The notes beneath the pieces were generated by a model that searched no databases, was not told the origin of the DNA, and worked only from the letters and a program-made list of their open reading frames with translations. From contig NZ_JABGCG010000015.1 in assembly GCF_019799925.1 (NCBI RefSeq), positions 1 through 64,000 on the forward strand: a stretch of DNA of 64,000 nucleotides. The letters run 5' to 3'. Shown in pieces: positions 8,024 through 16,301 of the stretch. Position numbers and translations under genes: made by a program. Position 1 is the stretch's first letter. Every line of letters starts with the position of its first letter. This stretch comes from Blastococcus sp. CPCC 205250. GTDB lineage: Bacteria > Actinomycetota > Actinomycetes > Mycobacteriales > Geodermatophilaceae.

Positions 8024-8737
8024 TCAGCCCCGCGTGGTGCGACGGCGCAGCGCGACGGCGCCCCCACCGGCCAGCAGGGCCGCCGCGGCCACGCCTGCCA
8101 GCGGTGCGGTGTCGGTGCCGGCCCCGTCCGCCGTCCCGCCCATGCCGGTCTCCACGCCGCCCGCCGGGATCTCCGTGAGCTGGCCGCGCACGGCGCCCGC
8201 GGTGAACGCCGAGGTGTGGGTGTCGGTGGAGAAGGCCGACGGGTCGGCCTCGATCTCGGCGAGCGTGAAGCCGCTACCGGTGTCGGTGCCCTCCGGTGCG
8301 ACCCCCGTGGTGAACGGGCCCTGCAGGCAGCCGCTGCTGACCAGCCGGCCCGACCCGTCGTCCTCCGGGTTCGGGAAGGCGATCCGCGGCGGCCCGGACT
8401 GCCCGGCCGCCGCCTCGTGGATGTGCGTGGCCGTCTTGGCCGGGCTGGCGTAGGGCGGCGTGACGCCGCTGAGGGTGATGTCGTAGCAGATGACGTCCAG
8501 GTCGGAGTTGATCCGGTAGGTGAAGGTGCCGGAGGCGCCGGCCTCCCCGGGGGTGGGCACACCGTCGGGATTGACCACCATGTCGGGGGTCGCCATGGCC
8601 GTGAAGGCACTGGTGAAGGTGGCCGGCTCGGCCACCTCGGTCTCGGCCGCGGCGGGGCCCGCCGCGCAGAGGACGACGGCGCCGGCGGCGCCGGTCAGGA
8701 CGGCCGCGCGGGTGATGGTCGAGCGGGTACGGGTCAC
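8024..8737 (-). CDS. Secreted CHRD-domain surface protein
   Basis: A 237-residue exported protein. The GTG start is chosen by a GAGGAG seven nt upstream, giving a clean signal peptide (Arg/Thr-rich N-region, hydrophobic core, A-A-A cleavage). The body matches the CHRD (chordin) domain: F-T-Y-R-I-N-S-D-L-D-V-I-C-Y-D-I, then A-T-H-I-H-E-A, and V-R-G-Q-L near the end. The C-terminus has a membrane helix and R-R-R-T-T-R-G, like a sortase tail but lacking LPXTG; only P-L-A-G precedes the helix. It is cotranscribed with the sortase. CHRD proteins are extracellular, with unknown function. Confidence 0.82.
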   Translation of the reverse strand: MTRTRSTITRAAVLTGAAGAVVLCAAGPAAAETEVAEPATFTSAFTAMATPDMVVNPDGVPTPGEAGASGTFTYRINSDLDVICYDITLSGVTPPYASPAKTATHIHEAAAGQSGPPRIAFPNPEDDGSGRLVSSGCLQGPFTTGVAPEGTDTGSGFTLAEIEADPSAFSTDTHTSAFTAGAVRGQLTEIPAGGVETGMGGTADGAGTDTAPLAGVAAAALLAGGGAVALRRRTTRG

Positions 8738-8823
8738 GGTGGTGCTCCTCGGGCTCGGGATGACGGTCACGAGCGGATACGCGGCCCGCGACGCCCGCGT
8801 TCACCGGCCGCGGCCACGCGGGA

Positions 8824-8882
8824 ACCGGCTCCGGGAGGACCGGCTCCGGGAGGACCGGCTCCAGGAGGACCGACTCCGGAGG
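8824..8882. repeat. 15-bp tandem repeat, four copies
   Basis: Unit ACCGGCTCCGGGAGG at 8824, 8839, 8854 (one change) and 8869 (degenerate, one base short). It lies in the 236-bp gap between the divergent CHRD and beta-helix genes. Open frames through it give only repetitive peptides. Confidence 0.85.
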
Positions 8883-8973
8883 AATCGGCGGTGGCGTCGA
8901 ACACATCCGGCTCGGGCGCCGTATCCCCCTCCGGCCGGGATCGACCGGCCGTCACCGACGAGGGAGACCACCG

Positions 8974-10272
8974 ATGCGCACGAGATCACTGGCGGGTGCC
9001 GCTGTGTCAGCACTGGCCATCACGCTCATGGCGGGCAGCCCGGCCCTGGCCACCCCGGGAGGTGGCGGCGGAGGCGGGTACCGCGTGACCACGACCGCGG
9101 ACACCGCGGACGCCCGCCCCGGCGACGGCTCCTGTGCCGACACCCGCGGGAAGTGCTCGCTGCGCGCCGCGGTGCAGGAGGTCAACGCCGCCGGTCAGGG
9201 GACCGTCCGGCTGGACCGGGCGCGCTACGTCCTGGGGCTCGCTGGCGCGGGCGAGGACGCGGCGGCGACCGGCGACCTCGACGTGACCGGCCGGCTGACC
9301 GTGGAGGGCCGCGGCGCGACCGTGGACGCGGCCGGGACCGACCGGGTGTTCGACGTCCTGGCCGGGGCCGGGCTGACGCTGCGGCAGGTCACCGTGACCG
9401 GGGGCGTCGCGGCCGGCACCGGCGTGCCCGCCTCCGGTGGCGGTGTGCGCAACGCCGGCTCGCTGGACGTCGACCGCAGCACGATCACCGGCAACACCGC
9501 GGTGCGGGCCGGCGGCGGGATCGAGGCGTCCCCGGGGTCGACCACGCGGCTGTCCCGCTCCGTGCTGTCGCACAACAGCACGGGCGCCGGGCCGGGCAAC
9601 GGCGGTGGGTTCCACCTGACCGGCGCCGGCACCGTCTCCGTCGAGCGCACCGAGGTCACCGGCAACACCGCGGCGTCCGAGGGCGGGGGGCTGTGGAACT
9701 CCGGGCTCGGCACCATGACCGTCGACCGCAGCACCGTCACCGGCAACCGGGCCAGCGGCCCGGAGGCCACCATGGGCGGCGGCGGCCTGTTCCAGGAGGC
9801 CGGTCCCAGCGGGCGGCTCACCGTCACCCGCTCGGAGGTGACCGGCAACGTCGCCGACGGGGCGAACGGCTCCGGCGGCGGCATCCTCAACGACCAGGGG
9901 ACCCTGGTCGTCGAGCGGACGACGGTCGCCGGCAACACCGCGGTGCGCGCCGGCGGGGGGATCGAGGCCAACCTGGGCTCGACGACCCTCGTCCGGACGG
10001 AGCTGCGGCACAACGCCACCGGGCCGAACCCCGGCAACGGCGGCGGCCTGCACCTGACCGGCGCGGGCACCGTGCGCATCGAGCGCGGCTCGGTCACGGG
10101 CAACACGGCGACGTCCGAGGGCGGCGGCCTGTGGAACTCCCCGACGGGCACGATGACCGTCACCCGCACCGACATCCGCGGGAACTCCGCGCCGGTGGGC
10201 CCGGACGTGCACCAGGACGGCGCCGGCACCGGCTTCACGATCGACGGCCGGACGGTCCCGGCCGCAGGCTGA
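8974..10272 (+). CDS. Secreted right-handed beta-helix repeat protein
   Basis: A 432-residue exported protein: signal peptide (residues 1-27, A-L-A cleavage), Gly-rich linker, then V-T-T-T-A-D-T plus P-G-D-G-S-C and C-S-L-R-A-A-V-Q-E-V-N-A, the CSLREA-type N-cap common on extracellular parallel beta-helix proteins. The rest is repeated T-G-N-T-A and G-G-G-I/L-x-N turns of a pectin-lyase-like helix. Two ~85-residue modules (about 171-256 and 318-402) are near copies, showing internal duplication. There is no catalytic motif, so it is probably a surface or matrix protein. GAGGGAG precedes the ATG. It stands opposite the CHRD gene. Confidence 0.82.
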   Translation: MRTRSLAGAAVSALAITLMAGSPALATPGGGGGGGYRVTTTADTADARPGDGSCADTRGKCSLRAAVQEVNAAGQGTVRLDRARYVLGLAGAGEDAAATGDLDVTGRLTVEGRGATVDAAGTDRVFDVLAGAGLTLRQVTVTGGVAAGTGVPASGGGVRNAGSLDVDRSTITGNTAVRAGGGIEASPGSTTRLSRSVLSHNSTGAGPGNGGGFHLTGAGTVSVERTEVTGNTAASEGGGLWNSGLGTMTVDRSTVTGNRASGPEATMGGGGLFQEAGPSGRLTVTRSEVTGNVADGANGSGGGILNDQGTLVVERTTVAGNTAVRAGGGIEANLGSTTLVRTELRHNATGPNPGNGGGLHLTGAGTVRIERGSVTGNTATSEGGGLWNSPTGTMTVTRTDIRGNSAPVGPDVHQDGAGTGFTIDGRTVPAAG

Positions 10273-10291
10273 GCGAGCGGGGCGTCCGTGG

Positions 10292-10326
10292 GGGCGCCGT
10301 CCCGGGAGGACCCCGGGGCGGCGCCC
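10292..10326. terminator. Bidirectional terminator
   Basis: GGGCGCCG (10292-10299) pairs with CGGCGCCC (10319-10326), and the inner CCCGGG/CCCGGGG can extend the stem. It lies between the convergent beta-helix and anti-sigma genes. Confidence 0.65.
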
Positions 10327-10330
10327 TCCG

Positions 10331-11002
10331 TCACAGCTCGGAGCGGAGCACCACCGTGCCGTCGGCGCCGACGACGGTGAAGCCGGTGGCGTCGTCGCGC
10401 AGGACCGAGGAGTTGAGGTTGCAGTCCAGCCGCCCCGGGCCGACGCCGAGGAACTCCCCGGCGGGGACGACGCGGCCGTCGTCCTCGGTGACCGCCACGC
10501 GGTAGGCCTCGCCGGCGGTGAAGCCCGTGCCCGACAGCCGCACCTCGACGCCCCAGGTGTGCGGGATGACGTCCGCGGTCGCCTCGATGTCGGGATCGGT
10601 CACCTGCACGCTCACCGGCTCCAGGGGCGGGTCGGGGACCGGGCGGGCCAGCCAGCCGACGCCGAAACCGGCCGCGGCCACCCCGACGGCCGCCGCGGAG
10701 GCGAGCACCCGGCGGCGTCCCCGGCCGCTGCTCCGCCGGGGCCCCGCCTCCGCCGCGATGCGCGCCAGCACGGCGTCGCCGAGCCCGGGCGGGGGAGCGG
10801 GGGTCTCGTCGAGCCGGTCGGGGTCGACCAGGTCCAGCCGGGCGGCCAGGGGGACCAGCGCCGCGAGCTCGGCCCGGCACGCGGCGCAGCCGTCGAGGTG
10901 GGCCCGCACGGCTGCCCGCTCGTCGGGCGTGCCGTGGCCCAGCGCGTACACCCCGAGCTGCTCGCGCAGCTCCCGGTGTGCCCCTCCGGGCTCGTCGTTC
11001 AC
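10331..11002 (-). CDS. Membrane anti-sigma factor (zinc-finger type)
   Basis: A 223-residue regulator paired with the upstream ECF sigma gene. The N-terminal domain carries the ZAS motif H-L-D-G-C-A-A-C (H-x3-C-x2-C) that binds zinc and holds the sigma factor. A Ser/Arg-rich stretch leads to one membrane helix (V-L-A-S-A-A-A-V-G...), then an extracytoplasmic Ig-like C-terminal domain. The GTG start overlaps the sigma stop by 4 bp (GTGA). Layout resembles SigL/RslA and SigK/RskA systems. The signal sensed is unknown; nearby surface genes are possible targets. Confidence 0.87.
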   Translation of the reverse strand: MNDEPGGAHRELREQLGVYALGHGTPDERAAVRAHLDGCAACRAELAALVPLAARLDLVDPDRLDETPAPPPGLGDAVLARIAAEAGPRRSSGRGRRRVLASAAAVGVAAAGFGVGWLARPVPDPPLEPVSVQVTDPDIEATADVIPHTWGVEVRLSGTGFTAGEAYRVAVTEDDGRVVPAGEFLGVGPGRLDCNLNSSVLRDDATGFTVVGADGTVVLRSEL

Positions 11003-11535
11003 GGCTCCACTCCCATCTCCTCCATCGCCAGGCGCAGCGCCTTGAGCCCGTAGAACACCCGGCTGCGCAGCGTCCCGACCGGGATCCCCAGCTCCGCCGC
11101 GACCTCGGCGTGCGGCCGGCCGCGCAGGTGGGTCTGCACGATCGCCGTCCGGTGGTCGTCCCCGATCCGGCGCAGCGCCTCCTCGACCACCCAGGTGTCG
11201 ACCATCGCGTCCTGGTCGGCCGCACCCGCCTGGGCGGGCAGGTCGCTGCCGTCGGTGAGGTCCCGCTGCCACGGGCGGACGGCGAACCGCCGCGCCTCGT
11301 CGACGACCACGTTGCGGGCGATGGCGAACAGCCAGGTGCGCAGGCTCGCCAGCTCCGGATCGTAGGAGTCCGCCGCCCGCCAGGCCCGCAGGAACACCTC
11401 CTGGACGACGTCCTGGGCCGCCCCGCCGTCGCCGAGCTGGCGCAGCGCGAAGCGGTACAGCTCCGGGCCGTGCGCCGTGTAGGCCGCCCGGACGTCCAGC
11501 GGCTCGGCCGTGCCGAGTCGTCGCCGCAGCGCCAT
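10999..11535 (-). CDS. ECF RNA polymerase sigma factor
   Basis: A 178-residue group IV sigma factor with only regions 2 and 4. Region 2: L-Y-R-F-A-L-R-Q-L and D-V-V-Q-E-V-F-L-R-A-W; core contact L-A-S-L-R-T-W-L-F-A-I-A-R-N. Region 4 helix-turn-helix: H-A-E-V-A-A-E-L-G-I-P-V-G-T-L-R-S-R. Coupled by overlap to its anti-sigma gene. Close in size and style to mycobacterial SigL, but exact orthology is not shown. Start ATG at 11535 is accepted without a strong ribosome binding site. Confidence 0.9.
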   Translation of the reverse strand: MALRRRLGTAEPLDVRAAYTAHGPELYRFALRQLGDGGAAQDVVQEVFLRAWRAADSYDPELASLRTWLFAIARNVVVDEARRFAVRPWQRDLTDGSDLPAQAGAADQDAMVDTWVVEEALRRIGDDHRTAIVQTHLRGRPHAEVAAELGIPVGTLRSRVFYGLKALRLAMEEMGVEP

Positions 11536-11612
11536 GCCCCTCCTCCTGCCGGAACCGGTCCCCCCGGCATACGTCAGCTGGGCCGGATCCGTTCACCCGG
11601 CGCGGGAGGAAC

Positions 11613-13571
11613 TCAGCCCCGGTGCACCTCGATCGGGGCGATGCCCTCGGCGGCGGGGAGGTCGAAGCCCCACACCTGGGCGTAGAAGGACAGCTCGCCG
11701 TCCAGCGCCGCGCGGATGTTCTCCGCCCGGCGGAACCCGTGCTGCTCCCCGGGGAACAGCAGGTACGCGTGCGGGACCCCGCGCTCGCGCAGCGCCGCGA
11801 CGATCGCCTCGGCCTGCTCGAGCGGCACGATGCGGTCCTCCTCGCCCTGGAAGACCGCCAGCGGGGTGTCGAGGGTGTCCACGTGCGACAGCGGGGAGCG
11901 CTCCTCGTAGACGTCGGCACGCTCCGGCCACGGCGCGACGAGCCCGTCGAGGTAGCGCGACTCGAACTTGTGGGTGTCCCGCGCCAGCGCGCCGAGGTCC
12001 GCGACGCCGAAGTGGCTCGCGCCGGCCGAGAAGGTGCCCGGGCGCATCGCCAGGGCGGCCAGCGTGGTGAACCCGCCGGCCGAGCCGCCGCGGATCGCCA
12101 TCCGCGCGGGGTCCACCCGACCGGCGTCGGCCAGGTACCGGGCGCAGGCGATCACGTCGTCGAGGTCGACGACGCCCCAGCGGCCCTGCAGCGCGTCGCG
12201 GTAGCGGCGCCCGTAGCCGGTGGAGCCGCGATAGTCGACGTCGGCGACGCAGAACCCGCGCGAGGTCCAGTACTGCACGTCCAGGCTGAGCACCGGCGTG
12301 GCGGCCGCGGTCGGCCCGCCGTGCACGACCACCAGCAGTGGCGGCAGCTCGTCGTCGGGGGCGCGGGCACCCGGGTTGGTCGGCGGGTAGACCAGCGCGT
12401 GGGCGGTGCCGATGCCGGTGCCGCCGTCCGGGGTGGGGAAGGAGACGTGCTCGGGCCGGGAGAACCAGGCCGTGTCCAGCCCGAGGTCGCGGGCCGGGCG
12501 GAGGACCTCCGGCCCGCCGCGGTCGACGTCCACGCGCAGCACCACCGGCTCGGCGTCCGGCCCGCCGGCCACGCACACCACCGCGGTGCCCTGCGCGCGC
12601 ACCTGGCCGAAGGCCGCGTACGGCAGGTCGAGCTCGCGCACCCCGCCGTCCCGGTCGACGACGGCGAGGCGGTCCCGCCCGTCCCCCGGGTACGCGGCGA
12701 CGACGCGCCCGTCGGTGAGCAGCGCGTACCGGCTCTGCCCGAACTGCCACTGCGGCCGGCCGATGTCCGCGCCGGCGTCGAGGACGAGCTCGGCCTCCCC
12801 GTGCGGCCGGCGGCGGTACAGCGACCAGACGTCGGTCCGGTCGTCCAGCCACCACAGCGCGAGGTCCTCGCCCCAGACCGGGCCGACGACGGACTCGCCC
12901 GGCCCACCGGCGATGACGGAGTCGGTCCCGTCGGCGGCGCGGACGACGAGCTGGGCGGCGTCCCACGGCATGGACGGGTGGTCCCACCGGAGCCACGACA
13001 GGGTGACGCCGTCCGGCGCCAGCCGCGGGTCGGAGACGAAGTCCGGGCCGCTCACCAGCACCTCGACCGTGCCGTCGCCGGCGACCCGCACCACCTCGTT
13101 CACCACGTCGGCCGCCGCCCCGGAGGCGGTGTGCGTCTCCCGGACGGCCAGCACGCCGCCGGGGACGACGTGCAGGTCGGCGAAGCGCACCCCGGACGGG
13201 ATCTCCGGCTCGGCGGTGACCGCCACGGGCGCGGGGTCGCCGGGGGCCAGCCGGTACAGCCGCTGGTCGGCGAACCCGGTGAACCACAGGACGCCGTCGG
13301 CCACGGTCCAGGCGCCGCCGCCGTACTCGTGCACCCGGGTGCGGGCGTTCCACGGCGGGGGCAGCGCGTCGGTGACCGTGCCGTCGGGGGAGCGGCGCAC
13401 CAGGGCGGACCGGCCGGCCTCGCCGGGACGTGACTCCGACCACCACACGTCGTCGCCGTCGACCACCACCTCGCCGAGCCGCGCGGCCGCGCGGACGACG
13501 AGCGCCGAGGTGACGGGCGTGGGCCAGCTGCCGGAGGGGACGGTCGTCGTGCCGGTACCGATGTCGGCCAT
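11613..13571 (-). CDS. S9 family prolyl oligopeptidase-like peptidase
   Basis: A 652-residue serine peptidase of family S9 (dipeptidyl aminopeptidase/acylaminoacyl peptidase type). The N-terminal ~380 residues look like a beta-propeller. The C-terminal alpha/beta hydrolase domain has H-G-G-P near the oxyanion hole, nucleophile G-G-S-A-G-G in I-R-G-G-S-A-G-G-F, then Asp in G-E-E-D-R-I-V and His in G-E-Q-H-G-F. There is no signal peptide, so it is cytosolic. The true start is ATG 13571 (MADIGTG), set by a leaderless -10; the ATG eight codons upstream is unlikely. It is divergent from ftsK. Confidence 0.92.
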   Translation of the reverse strand: MADIGTGTTTVPSGSWPTPVTSALVVRAAARLGEVVVDGDDVWWSESRPGEAGRSALVRRSPDGTVTDALPPPWNARTRVHEYGGGAWTVADGVLWFTGFADQRLYRLAPGDPAPVAVTAEPEIPSGVRFADLHVVPGGVLAVRETHTASGAAADVVNEVVRVAGDGTVEVLVSGPDFVSDPRLAPDGVTLSWLRWDHPSMPWDAAQLVVRAADGTDSVIAGGPGESVVGPVWGEDLALWWLDDRTDVWSLYRRRPHGEAELVLDAGADIGRPQWQFGQSRYALLTDGRVVAAYPGDGRDRLAVVDRDGGVRELDLPYAAFGQVRAQGTAVVCVAGGPDAEPVVLRVDVDRGGPEVLRPARDLGLDTAWFSRPEHVSFPTPDGGTGIGTAHALVYPPTNPGARAPDDELPPLLVVVHGGPTAAATPVLSLDVQYWTSRGFCVADVDYRGSTGYGRRYRDALQGRWGVVDLDDVIACARYLADAGRVDPARMAIRGGSAGGFTTLAALAMRPGTFSAGASHFGVADLGALARDTHKFESRYLDGLVAPWPERADVYEERSPLSHVDTLDTPLAVFQGEEDRIVPLEQAEAIVAALRERGVPHAYLLFPGEQHGFRRAENIRAALDGELSFYAQVWGFDLPAAEGIAPIEVHRG

Positions 13572-13583
13572 GGTCCGACCGTA
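13569..13583 (-). promoter_or_regulatory. Leaderless promoter of the S9 peptidase gene
   Basis: TACGGT (13578-13583, minus strand), 6 nt, ATG. Confidence 0.6.
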
Positions 13584-13632
13584 GGGCGGCAACACGTGCG
13601 TCCGCCTGCCCGGGCGGCGCCGCTGTCGGGCT

Positions 13633-13648
13633 TACCGTCTGACGCATG
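13633..13648 (+). promoter_or_regulatory. Leaderless promoter of ftsK
   Basis: TACCGT (13633-13638), 7 nt, ATG at 13646. Confidence 0.6.
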
Positions 13649-16216
13649 CCTGCGCGCGGAACGACGACCCGCCCCGCGGCCGGTCGGGGATCCGCCGGCG
13701 GCCGGTCGGGGTCCACGGCGAGCCGGAAGCGGCCGCCGGTCAAGGGCGGGCGCAAGCCGGCCACCCGCACCACGAGCGCGCGCAAGGCGCCGGCCCGGCA
13801 GTCGTCCGGGCCAGGCGCGGCCGCGTCGGTGTGGCGGGTGGTCAGCGGCGGCTGGGGCCTGCTGGCCCGTGGCGCCGGTGGGCTGGCCCGGTCGGTGGCC
13901 CGCCCCGAGGAGACCGAGCCGCTGGCGCCCGAGCACCGCCGCGACGGCGTTGGCCTGGCCGTGCTCGGCCTCGCCGTCGTCCTCGGGGCGGCGGCCTGGA
14001 CCGACGGGATCGGCCCGGTCGGCACCGGCTTCGCCGACGGCGTCCGGTTCCTCGTCGGCGCGCTCGTCATGGTGCTGCCGGTCGTCCTGCTGCTGGCCGC
14101 GCTGCGGCTGCTGCGCCGGGGTCCGCACCCCGAGGCGCGCGGCCGGCTGGTCATCGGCTGGGTCTGCGCGCTGCTGTCGGTGGTCGGGATCGTCCACGTC
14201 GTCGCCCTCGACGCCGACATGCGGGCCACCGACCCCGGCTCCGGGGGCCTGCTCGGCTGGGCGATCGGGACGCCCGTGGCCGCCGGCGTGGGGCGCGTGG
14301 TCGCGATCGTGCTGTTCGTGCTGCTGGCCGTCTTCGGCCTGCTCGTCATCACCGCCACCCCCGTGCACCAGGTGCCCGAGCGCCTGCGCGGCTGGATGGA
14401 CCGCGTCCTGGGGCGCGAGGAGTACGACGAGGACTACGACGAGTACGACGAGGAGGACGACGCCGAGGAGGAGGAGCCCGCGCCGTCCCGGCGCCGCGGG
14501 CGCAAGGCCGCCCTGGCCGAGGACCTGCTCGCCACCGGCCCGGTCATCGACCACGCCGCCATGGCCGAGGCCGCCGAGGCCACCCGCACCACCGCCCCGG
14601 ACCACACCGAGCTGCCCACCGGCCTCCCGCCGGTCCCGCCGCCGGCCGCGCGGCCCAGGCCCGTCGACCGCACCGCCCCGCCCGAGGACCTGCCGCCGAT
14701 CGACGAGCCGCAGCAGCTGGTCATCCAGCCCGTCGAGGGCGACTACGTGCTGCCGGCGCTGTCGATGCTGCGCCCCGGCACGCCGCCGCGGGCCAAGTCG
14801 GCGGCCAACGACGCCGCCATCGAGGCGATCACCGGCGTGCTCGAGCAGTTCAACATCGACGCCGCGGTCACCAGCTTCACCCGCGGCCCGACGGTCACCC
14901 GCTACGAGATCGAGCTGGGCAACGCGGTCAAGGTCGAGAAGATCACCGCGCTGACCAAGAACCTCGCCTACGCCGTCGCCAACGACAACATCCGGATCCT
15001 CGCGCCGATCCCGGGCAAGTCCGCCGTCGGCGTCGAGGTGCCCAACACCGACCGCGAGACCGTCAGCCTCGGCGACGTCATGCGGTCCACCGCCGCCAAG
15101 CAGGACCCGCACCCGATGCTGGTCGGCCTGGGCAAGGACATCGAGGGCGGGTTCGTCTGCGCCAACCTGGCGAAGATGCCGCACCTGCTGGTCGCCGGTG
15201 CCACCGGTGCCGGCAAGTCCAGCTGCATCAACTCGCTGCTGACGTCGCTGCTGCTGCGGGCCACCCCGGACCAGCTGCGGATGATCCTGGTCGACCCCAA
15301 GATGGTCGAGCTGACGCCCTACGACGGCATCCCGCACCTCATCACGCCGATCATCACCGACCCCAAGAAGGCCGCGACCGCGCTGGCCTGGCTGGTCGAG
15401 GAGATGGAGCAGCGCTACCAGGACATGCGCTCCACCGGCGTCCGGCACATCGACGACTTCAACCGCAAGGTCGAGCGCGGGGAGATCACCGCCCCGCCCG
15501 GCAGCGAGCGGATCTACCAGCCCTACCCGTACATCCTCACGATCGTCGACGAGCTCGCCGACCTCATGATGATCGCCCCGCGCGACGTCGAGGAGTCGAT
15601 CGTCCGGATCACGCAGAAGGCCCGTGCGGCCGGCATCCACCTGGTCCTGGCCACCCAGCGGCCCTCGGTCGACGTCGTCACCGGCCTGATCAAGGCCAAC
15701 GTGCCGTCGCGGCTGGCCTTCTCCACCTCCAGCCTCACCGACAGCCGGGTCATCCTCGACCAGCCGGGCGCGGAGAAGCTGATCGGCATGGGCGACGCCC
15801 TCTTCATGCCGATCGGCGCCGGCAAGCCGGTCCGCGTGCAGGGCGCCTACGTCTCCGACGCCGAGATCGAGGCGGTCGTCGAGTTCACCAAGCGCCAGGC
15901 CGAGCCGGAGTACCGCGAGGAGGTCTTCACCGCCGCGGCCGGCGAGAAGAAGGAGATCGACGAGGACATCGGCGGCGACCTGGACCTGCTCGTGCAGGCG
16001 GTCGAGCTGGTCGTCACCAGCCAGTTCGGCTCGACGTCGATGCTGCAGCGCAAGCTGCGGGTCGGCTTCGCCAAGGCCGGCCGGCTCATGGACCTCATGG
16101 AGACCCGCGGCATCGTCGGGCCCTCCGAGGGGTCCAAGGCCCGCGACGTGCTGGTCAAGCCCGACGAGCTGGAGGGCACGCTGTTCTTGCTCCGGAACGG
16201 CAGTAACGGCGAGTGA
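13646..16216 (+). CDS. ftsK: DNA translocase FtsK/SpoIIIE
   Basis: An 856-residue septal DNA pump that clears chromosome termini at division. A basic, disordered N-terminus (~60 residues) is followed by four membrane helices (residues ~100-240), an acidic linker rich in Glu/Asp/Tyr (~255-280), then the RecA-like motor with Walker A G-A-T-G-A-G-K-S-S (~517-525) and Walker B-like I-L-T-I-V-D-E-L-A-D-L. The C-terminal gamma domain (E-L-V-V-T-S-Q-F-G-S-T-S...L-Q-R-K-L-R-V-G-F-A-K-A-G-R) recognises polar DNA motifs. Full length for actinobacteria. It ends in a large hairpin. Confidence 0.96.
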   Translation: MPARGTTTRPAAGRGSAGGRSGSTASRKRPPVKGGRKPATRTTSARKAPARQSSGPGAAASVWRVVSGGWGLLARGAGGLARSVARPEETEPLAPEHRRDGVGLAVLGLAVVLGAAAWTDGIGPVGTGFADGVRFLVGALVMVLPVVLLLAALRLLRRGPHPEARGRLVIGWVCALLSVVGIVHVVALDADMRATDPGSGGLLGWAIGTPVAAGVGRVVAIVLFVLLAVFGLLVITATPVHQVPERLRGWMDRVLGREEYDEDYDEYDEEDDAEEEEPAPSRRRGRKAALAEDLLATGPVIDHAAMAEAAEATRTTAPDHTELPTGLPPVPPPAARPRPVDRTAPPEDLPPIDEPQQLVIQPVEGDYVLPALSMLRPGTPPRAKSAANDAAIEAITGVLEQFNIDAAVTSFTRGPTVTRYEIELGNAVKVEKITALTKNLAYAVANDNIRILAPIPGKSAVGVEVPNTDRETVSLGDVMRSTAAKQDPHPMLVGLGKDIEGGFVCANLAKMPHLLVAGATGAGKSSCINSLLTSLLLRATPDQLRMILVDPKMVELTPYDGIPHLITPIITDPKKAATALAWLVEEMEQRYQDMRSTGVRHIDDFNRKVERGEITAPPGSERIYQPYPYILTIVDELADLMMIAPRDVEESIVRITQKARAAGIHLVLATQRPSVDVVTGLIKANVPSRLAFSTSSLTDSRVILDQPGAEKLIGMGDALFMPIGAGKPVRVQGAYVSDAEIEAVVEFTKRQAEPEYREEVFTAAAGEKKEIDEDIGGDLDLLVQAVELVVTSQFGSTSMLQRKLRVGFAKAGRLMDLMETRGIVGPSEGSKARDVLVKPDELEGTLFLLRNGSNGE

Positions 16217-16226
16217 CCGTCTGCGG

Positions 16227-16277
16227 CCCCGCTGCAGGGGCCCGGCGCGAGCTCGCGAGTGCCGGGGGGCAGCGGGG
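16227..16277 (+). terminator. ftsK terminator hairpin
   Basis: CCCCGCTGC (16227-16235) pairs with GCAGCGGGG (16269-16277). An inner CCCGGC/GCCGGG pair and a GCGAGCTCGC palindrome extend the structure. It lies just before the rimO promoter. Confidence 0.65.
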
Positions 16278-16286
16278 TCCTTCGCC

Positions 16287-16301
16287 TACGATGGTCGGGT
16301 G
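16287..16301 (+). promoter_or_regulatory. Leaderless promoter of rimO
   Basis: TACGAT (16287-16292), 6 nt, GTG at 16299. Confidence 0.6.

Noticed and set aside
8824..8882. Possible CRISPR array
   Set aside because: The units are contiguous 15-bp repeats without spacers; no cas genes are present. The same holds for the arrays at 29135 and 60430.
8767..8955. A 62-codon minus-strand ORF with G-P-P-G-A repeats
   Set aside because: It is only the 15-bp tandem repeat read in frame, with no ribosome binding site or conserved segment.
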